From NCBI GenBank assembly GCA_035758845.1, contig DASTVZ010000169.1, forward strand, positions 1-64,000: a DNA stretch of 64,000 nt, in the 5' to 3' direction. Made by a program: the position numbers and the translations under genes. Shown here in pieces: positions 61,521-64,000 of this stretch. Source of the DNA: JALZOC01 sp035758845 (GTDB taxonomy: Bacteria > Acidobacteriota > Vicinamibacteria > Vicinamibacterales > 2-12-FULL-66-21). Positions within the stretch are counted from its first letter, which is position 1. Each line of letters begins with the position of its first letter. Under the pieces are notes generated by a model that did not search any database, had not been told where the DNA came from, and worked only from the letters and a program-made list of their open reading frames with translations.

Positions 61521-62521
61521 CCACCTCTCGTACGGTTCTCGTCGCGATCTACAGCCGGTTCCAAGCCTGGAACATTCCGCCCGCCAACGTCGCCGCACTT
61601 CGCGAGCAGTTTCCTCAACACACGTTCCTTCACGCGCGCGGCAACGAGGAGGCGCGCGAACTCGTCGCCGACGCCGACATCCTGTTCACGGCGGTTCTCC
61701 GCCCTGATGTCTTCGCGGCGGCCAGGCGGCTGCAATGGATTCATAGTCCGGCCGCCGGTCTCGAATTCATTTTGTTGCCTGCCGTGATCGAATCGCCGGT
61801 GATCGTCACGAATTCCCGCGGCCTGAGCGCCGACACGATCGCCGAGCATGTCCTCACGGTGGTCTTCGCGCTCTTTCGAAAGCTCCCCATGGCGGTTGAG
61901 GCGCAGCGTTCGCGAGAGTGGGCGCAGGCGGCAATGACCGCTGATACGCCGCTCCGGACCATTGCCGGGTCGCGTGTCCTGATCGTCGGCCTTGGTGCGA
62001 TCGGGTTGGCGGTAGCACAGCGCTTCGCCGCACTCGGCGCGCACGTGGACGCCGTGAGGCGAAGACCTGAGCTCTCCCGCCCATCCGGAATCGATCGAGT
62101 CGTGACAACCGAACGCCTGTTGGACCTGCTGCCCTCGGCGGACATCGTTGTCCTCGCGGCGCCGGAGACCGCCGTCACACGTCATCTCGTCGGCGGCCAC
62201 GAACTGGCGGCAATGCGACCCGGAGCGGTCCTCGTGAACGTAAGCCGCGGGGCGCTTGTCGACGAAGCTGCACTCGCGGTCGCCCTCGCTGCTCCACCTT
62301 CGGCTCGACCGCTCGCCGCCGCGCTCGACGTCTTCGAACACGAGCCGCTGCCCCCGGAGAGTCCCCTTTGGCCCCTGCCGAACGTCATCATCACCCCTCA
62401 TGTCGCCGGTTTCCGTCCCGATCACTGGGACGCCGTTTGTTCGCTCTTTGCCGAGAATCTTCACCGATTTGACTCAGGCCAAGCGCTTCTCAATGTCGTC
62501 GATAAAAGAGAGGGGTATTGA
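61517..62521 (+). CDS. D-2-hydroxyacid dehydrogenase
   Basis: A 334-residue NAD(P)-dependent dehydrogenase. The Rossmann motif is VLIVGLGAIGLAVAQRF, catalytic Arg is in VNVSRGALVDE, Glu in DVFEHEPLPPESPLW and His in IITPHVAGF. The basic residues after the first strand (DAVRRRPE) favour NADPH. The substrate (glyoxylate, hydroxypyruvate or similar) is open. It starts at TTG 61517 in overlap with moaC; the operon is rex-moaC-dehydrogenase. The stop codon abuts a large heptamer palindrome. Confidence 0.85.
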   Translation: MTTSRTVLVAIYSRFQAWNIPPANVAALREQFPQHTFLHARGNEEARELVADADILFTAVLRPDVFAAARRLQWIHSPAAGLEFILLPAVIESPVIVTNSRGLSADTIAEHVLTVVFALFRKLPMAVEAQRSREWAQAAMTADTPLRTIAGSRVLIVGLGAIGLAVAQRFAALGAHVDAVRRRPELSRPSGIDRVVTTERLLDLLPSADIVVLAAPETAVTRHLVGGHELAAMRPGAVLVNVSRGALVDEAALAVALAAPPSARPLAAALDVFEHEPLPPESPLWPLPNVIITPHVAGFRPDHWDAVCSLFAENLHRFDSGQALLNVVDKREGY

Positions 62522-62681
62522 TTGCGGATTTCGGATTGATGATTGCGGATTTGTCGGATTGCGGATTGACGATTGAGAGTGCCGATTGTGGATTGGGTAC
62601 TCAAAATCGGCAATCGTCAATCTCAATCGACAGTCGGCAATCGTCACAATCCGCAATCCCCAATCCGCAATCCCCAATTTG
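62521..62681. repeat. Large GATTGCG-type heptamer palindrome
   Basis: About 160 bp. The left arm has some eleven 7-bp units of GATTGCG/GATTTCG/GGATTGA type (62521-62599). The right arm (about 62600-62681) is made of complementary GCAATCC/TCAATCT/CAATCGT units. It touches the stop of the preceding gene and ends 3 nt before the TAATAT box of the OPT gene. Confidence 0.75.
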
Positions 62682-62683
62682 TG

Positions 62684-62689
62684 TAATAT
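62684..62689 (+). promoter_or_regulatory. Candidate -10 box TAATAT for the OPT gene
   Basis: TAATAT 9 nt before ATG 62699, directly after the heptamer palindrome, so the region that would hold the -35 box is repeat DNA. Confidence 0.45.
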
Positions 62690-62698
62690 CTGCCTCCT

Positions 62699-64000
62699 AT
62701 GGCACACGTGCAGCAACGGCAGACCACGGCAACCGCGGCGCCACCGTTTCAGCCTTATGTAAAGCCAACCGACTCCCCTGCAGAATTCACCGCAAAGGCG
62801 GTGATCCTTGGGATTCTGTTCGGCCTCATTTTCGGCGCCTCGACCGTTTATCTGGGTCTTCGCGCCGGATTGACCGTGAGCGCGTCAATTCCGATTGCGG
62901 TGCTCGCCATCTCGGTCCTGAAACGACTGGGCGGCTCGACAATCCTCGAGAACAACATCGTCCAGACGATCGGATCGGCCGGCGAGTCCCTTGCCGCGGG
63001 GGTCGTGTTCACCATCCCGGCGTTGATTTTCCTGCTGCCGAACGGTCCGGCATATTTCAACTATTTCCAAATCACGCTCCTCGCGATCGCCGGCGGCATC
63101 CTCGGCGTGCTGATGATGGTGCCGCTTCGGCGCGCACTCATCGAGAAAGAGCACGGAGTCCTGCCCTATCCAGAGGGGACCGCCTGCGCCGATGTGCTCA
63201 TCGCGGGTGAACGCGGCGGCGCCCTCGCGCGCACCGTGTTCATGGGCCTCGGGACTGGCGCATTCTGGAAATCACTTTCGTGGATCTTCCAGATTTTTCC
63301 GACCGCGATTGGCTACACGGTCGCCCGCACCGGATTCTTTCCGAACGCGTCTTTGAATCTCGATCTATCGCCGGAATACATGGGCGTCGGGTACGTGATC
63401 GGGCCACGTATCGCCGGAGTCATGTTCGCGGGTGGCGTGCTGTCCTGGCTGGTGCTGCTGCCGCTTCTGTCGATCCTCGGTAACTACATGACGGTACCGT
63501 TCCCGCCCGTGCCCGCCAGCGGTCTCCGCATCGATCAAATGTCGGCACGTCAGCTCTGGAGCGCCTACATCCGCTACACGGGGGCCGGCGCCGTGCTTGC
63601 CGCGGGGCTCATCACCCTTGCGCGAACGCTGCCGACGATTGTCTCGTCGTTCCGCGAGAGCGTGAAGGAATTCGGCGCCGGATCCGCAGCAAGCGGGCGG
63701 CTGCGGACCGATCGCGACATGCCACTGATGGTCGTCCTCGTCGGATCGCTGCTGCTGGCGCTGTTTCTCGCCATCACCCCGGGTATGCCGATGCAGTGGA
63801 ACTTTGTCGCCGCTGCTCTCATCGTCATCTTCTCGTTCTTCTTCGTCACGGTGTCGTCGCGCATCACCGGTCTCATCGGCAACTCGTCCAATCCCATTTC
63901 GGGGATGACGATCGCCACGCTCATCCTGACGTGCACGATTTTCGTCGCGGTGGGATGGCTCGGTGACGCCTATGCGCCGATCGCGCTCGGCGTCGGCGCC
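62699..64000 (+). CDS. OPT family oligopeptide transporter, N-terminal 434 codons
   Basis: Membrane transporter of the OPT superfamily, open to the window's end. About ten hydrophobic segments are visible. Family patterns are FGASTVYLGLRAGLTVSASIPIAVLA near residue 45, ILENNIVQTIGSAGESLAAG, the ALIEKEHGVLPYPEGTACADVL block near 145, and GLIGNSSNPISGMTIATL near the end. Prokaryotic members of this type may carry peptides or metal-siderophore complexes. The frame lacks a stop in the window, so the length is unknown. Confidence 0.92.
   Translation, partial: MAHVQQRQTTATAAPPFQPYVKPTDSPAEFTAKAVILGILFGLIFGASTVYLGLRAGLTVSASIPIAVLAISVLKRLGGSTILENNIVQTIGSAGESLAAGVVFTIPALIFLLPNGPAYFNYFQITLLAIAGGILGVLMMVPLRRALIEKEHGVLPYPEGTACADVLIAGERGGALARTVFMGLGTGAFWKSLSWIFQIFPTAIGYTVARTGFFPNASLNLDLSPEYMGVGYVIGPRIAGVMFAGGVLSWLVLLPLLSILGNYMTVPFPPVPASGLRIDQMSARQLWSAYIRYTGAGAVLAAGLITLARTLPTIVSSFRESVKEFGAGSAASGRLRTDRDMPLMVVLVGSLLLALFLAITPGMPMQWNFVAAALIVIFSFFFVTVSSRITGLIGNSSNPISGMTIATLILTCTIFVAVGWLGDAYAPIALGVGA

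Noticed and set aside
62521..62681. CRISPR-like array in the repeated AT/GC pattern after the dehydrogenase gene
   Set aside because: Units are 7 bp, degenerate and arranged as two complementary arms; there are no spacers and no cas genes.

Overview
High-GC (low-sixties percent by eye) chromosomal DNA with tightly packed operons. The mix of genes points to Acidobacteriota, perhaps a Vicinamibacteria-like lineage: a MoxR/DUF58/BatA/DUF4175/DUF4159 envelope operon, FHA-GAF-PP2C signalling, C13-like and M28 peptidases, and a fused homocysteine methyltransferase/MTHFR. That placement is inference from gene content. I saw no rRNA, tRNA, CRISPR array, phage or transposase.

Layout. 1-12 kb is a phosphate/polyphosphate island: pstS(partial)-pstC-pstA, phoB, glgC, sixA, a CHAD protein, ppx, two tandem thymidylate-kinase-like genes, pstB and phoU. 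12-19 kb holds yacG-gltA, a glutaminyl-cyclase-like M28 peptidase, a DUF155-like membrane protein, a LeuA-like enzyme, and an FHA-GAF-PP2C phosphatase with a zinc-ribbon membrane protein. 19-23 kb is a zinc/manganese uptake operon (small Cys/His protein, outer-membrane barrel, ZnuA, ZnuB, no ATPase), followed by a rhomboid protease. 23.6-37.4 kb is one long minus-strand operon of eight genes: TPR-gluzincin, DUF4159, MoxR, DUF58, BatA-like VWA, DUF4175, VWA-GATase-like, and a caspase/legumain-like protein without a visible catalytic cysteine. I rank this as the best candidate for a poorly described system. 37-44 kb has two polytopic glycosyltransferase-like proteins and a ketosynthase/FAD-reductase/ICMT operon. 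44-50.5 kb has M28-PA peptidase, lon, a glycosyltransferase-like gene and an M24 peptidase. 50.6-54.4 kb has a PmtA-like methyltransferase, metH/metF fusion, a phosphoesterase and an orphan nuoI. 54.5-64 kb has LytS-LytR-lepB-CDF, an acyl-CoA synthetase, rex-moaC-dehydrogenase, and a truncated OPT transporter.

Three patterns run across the window and are not explained by genes. (1) At least nine loci carry intergenic palindromes whose arms are built of 7-bp repeats. The heptamer differs between loci, and some repeats run into coding sequence. (2) A ~100-bp GC-rich repeat occurs four times, once in frame inside a membrane-protein gene. (3) About 16 first genes of operons have a TATAAT/TANNNT box only 6-14 nt before the start codon and usually no Shine-Dalgarno, which suggests leaderless or near-leaderless transcripts.
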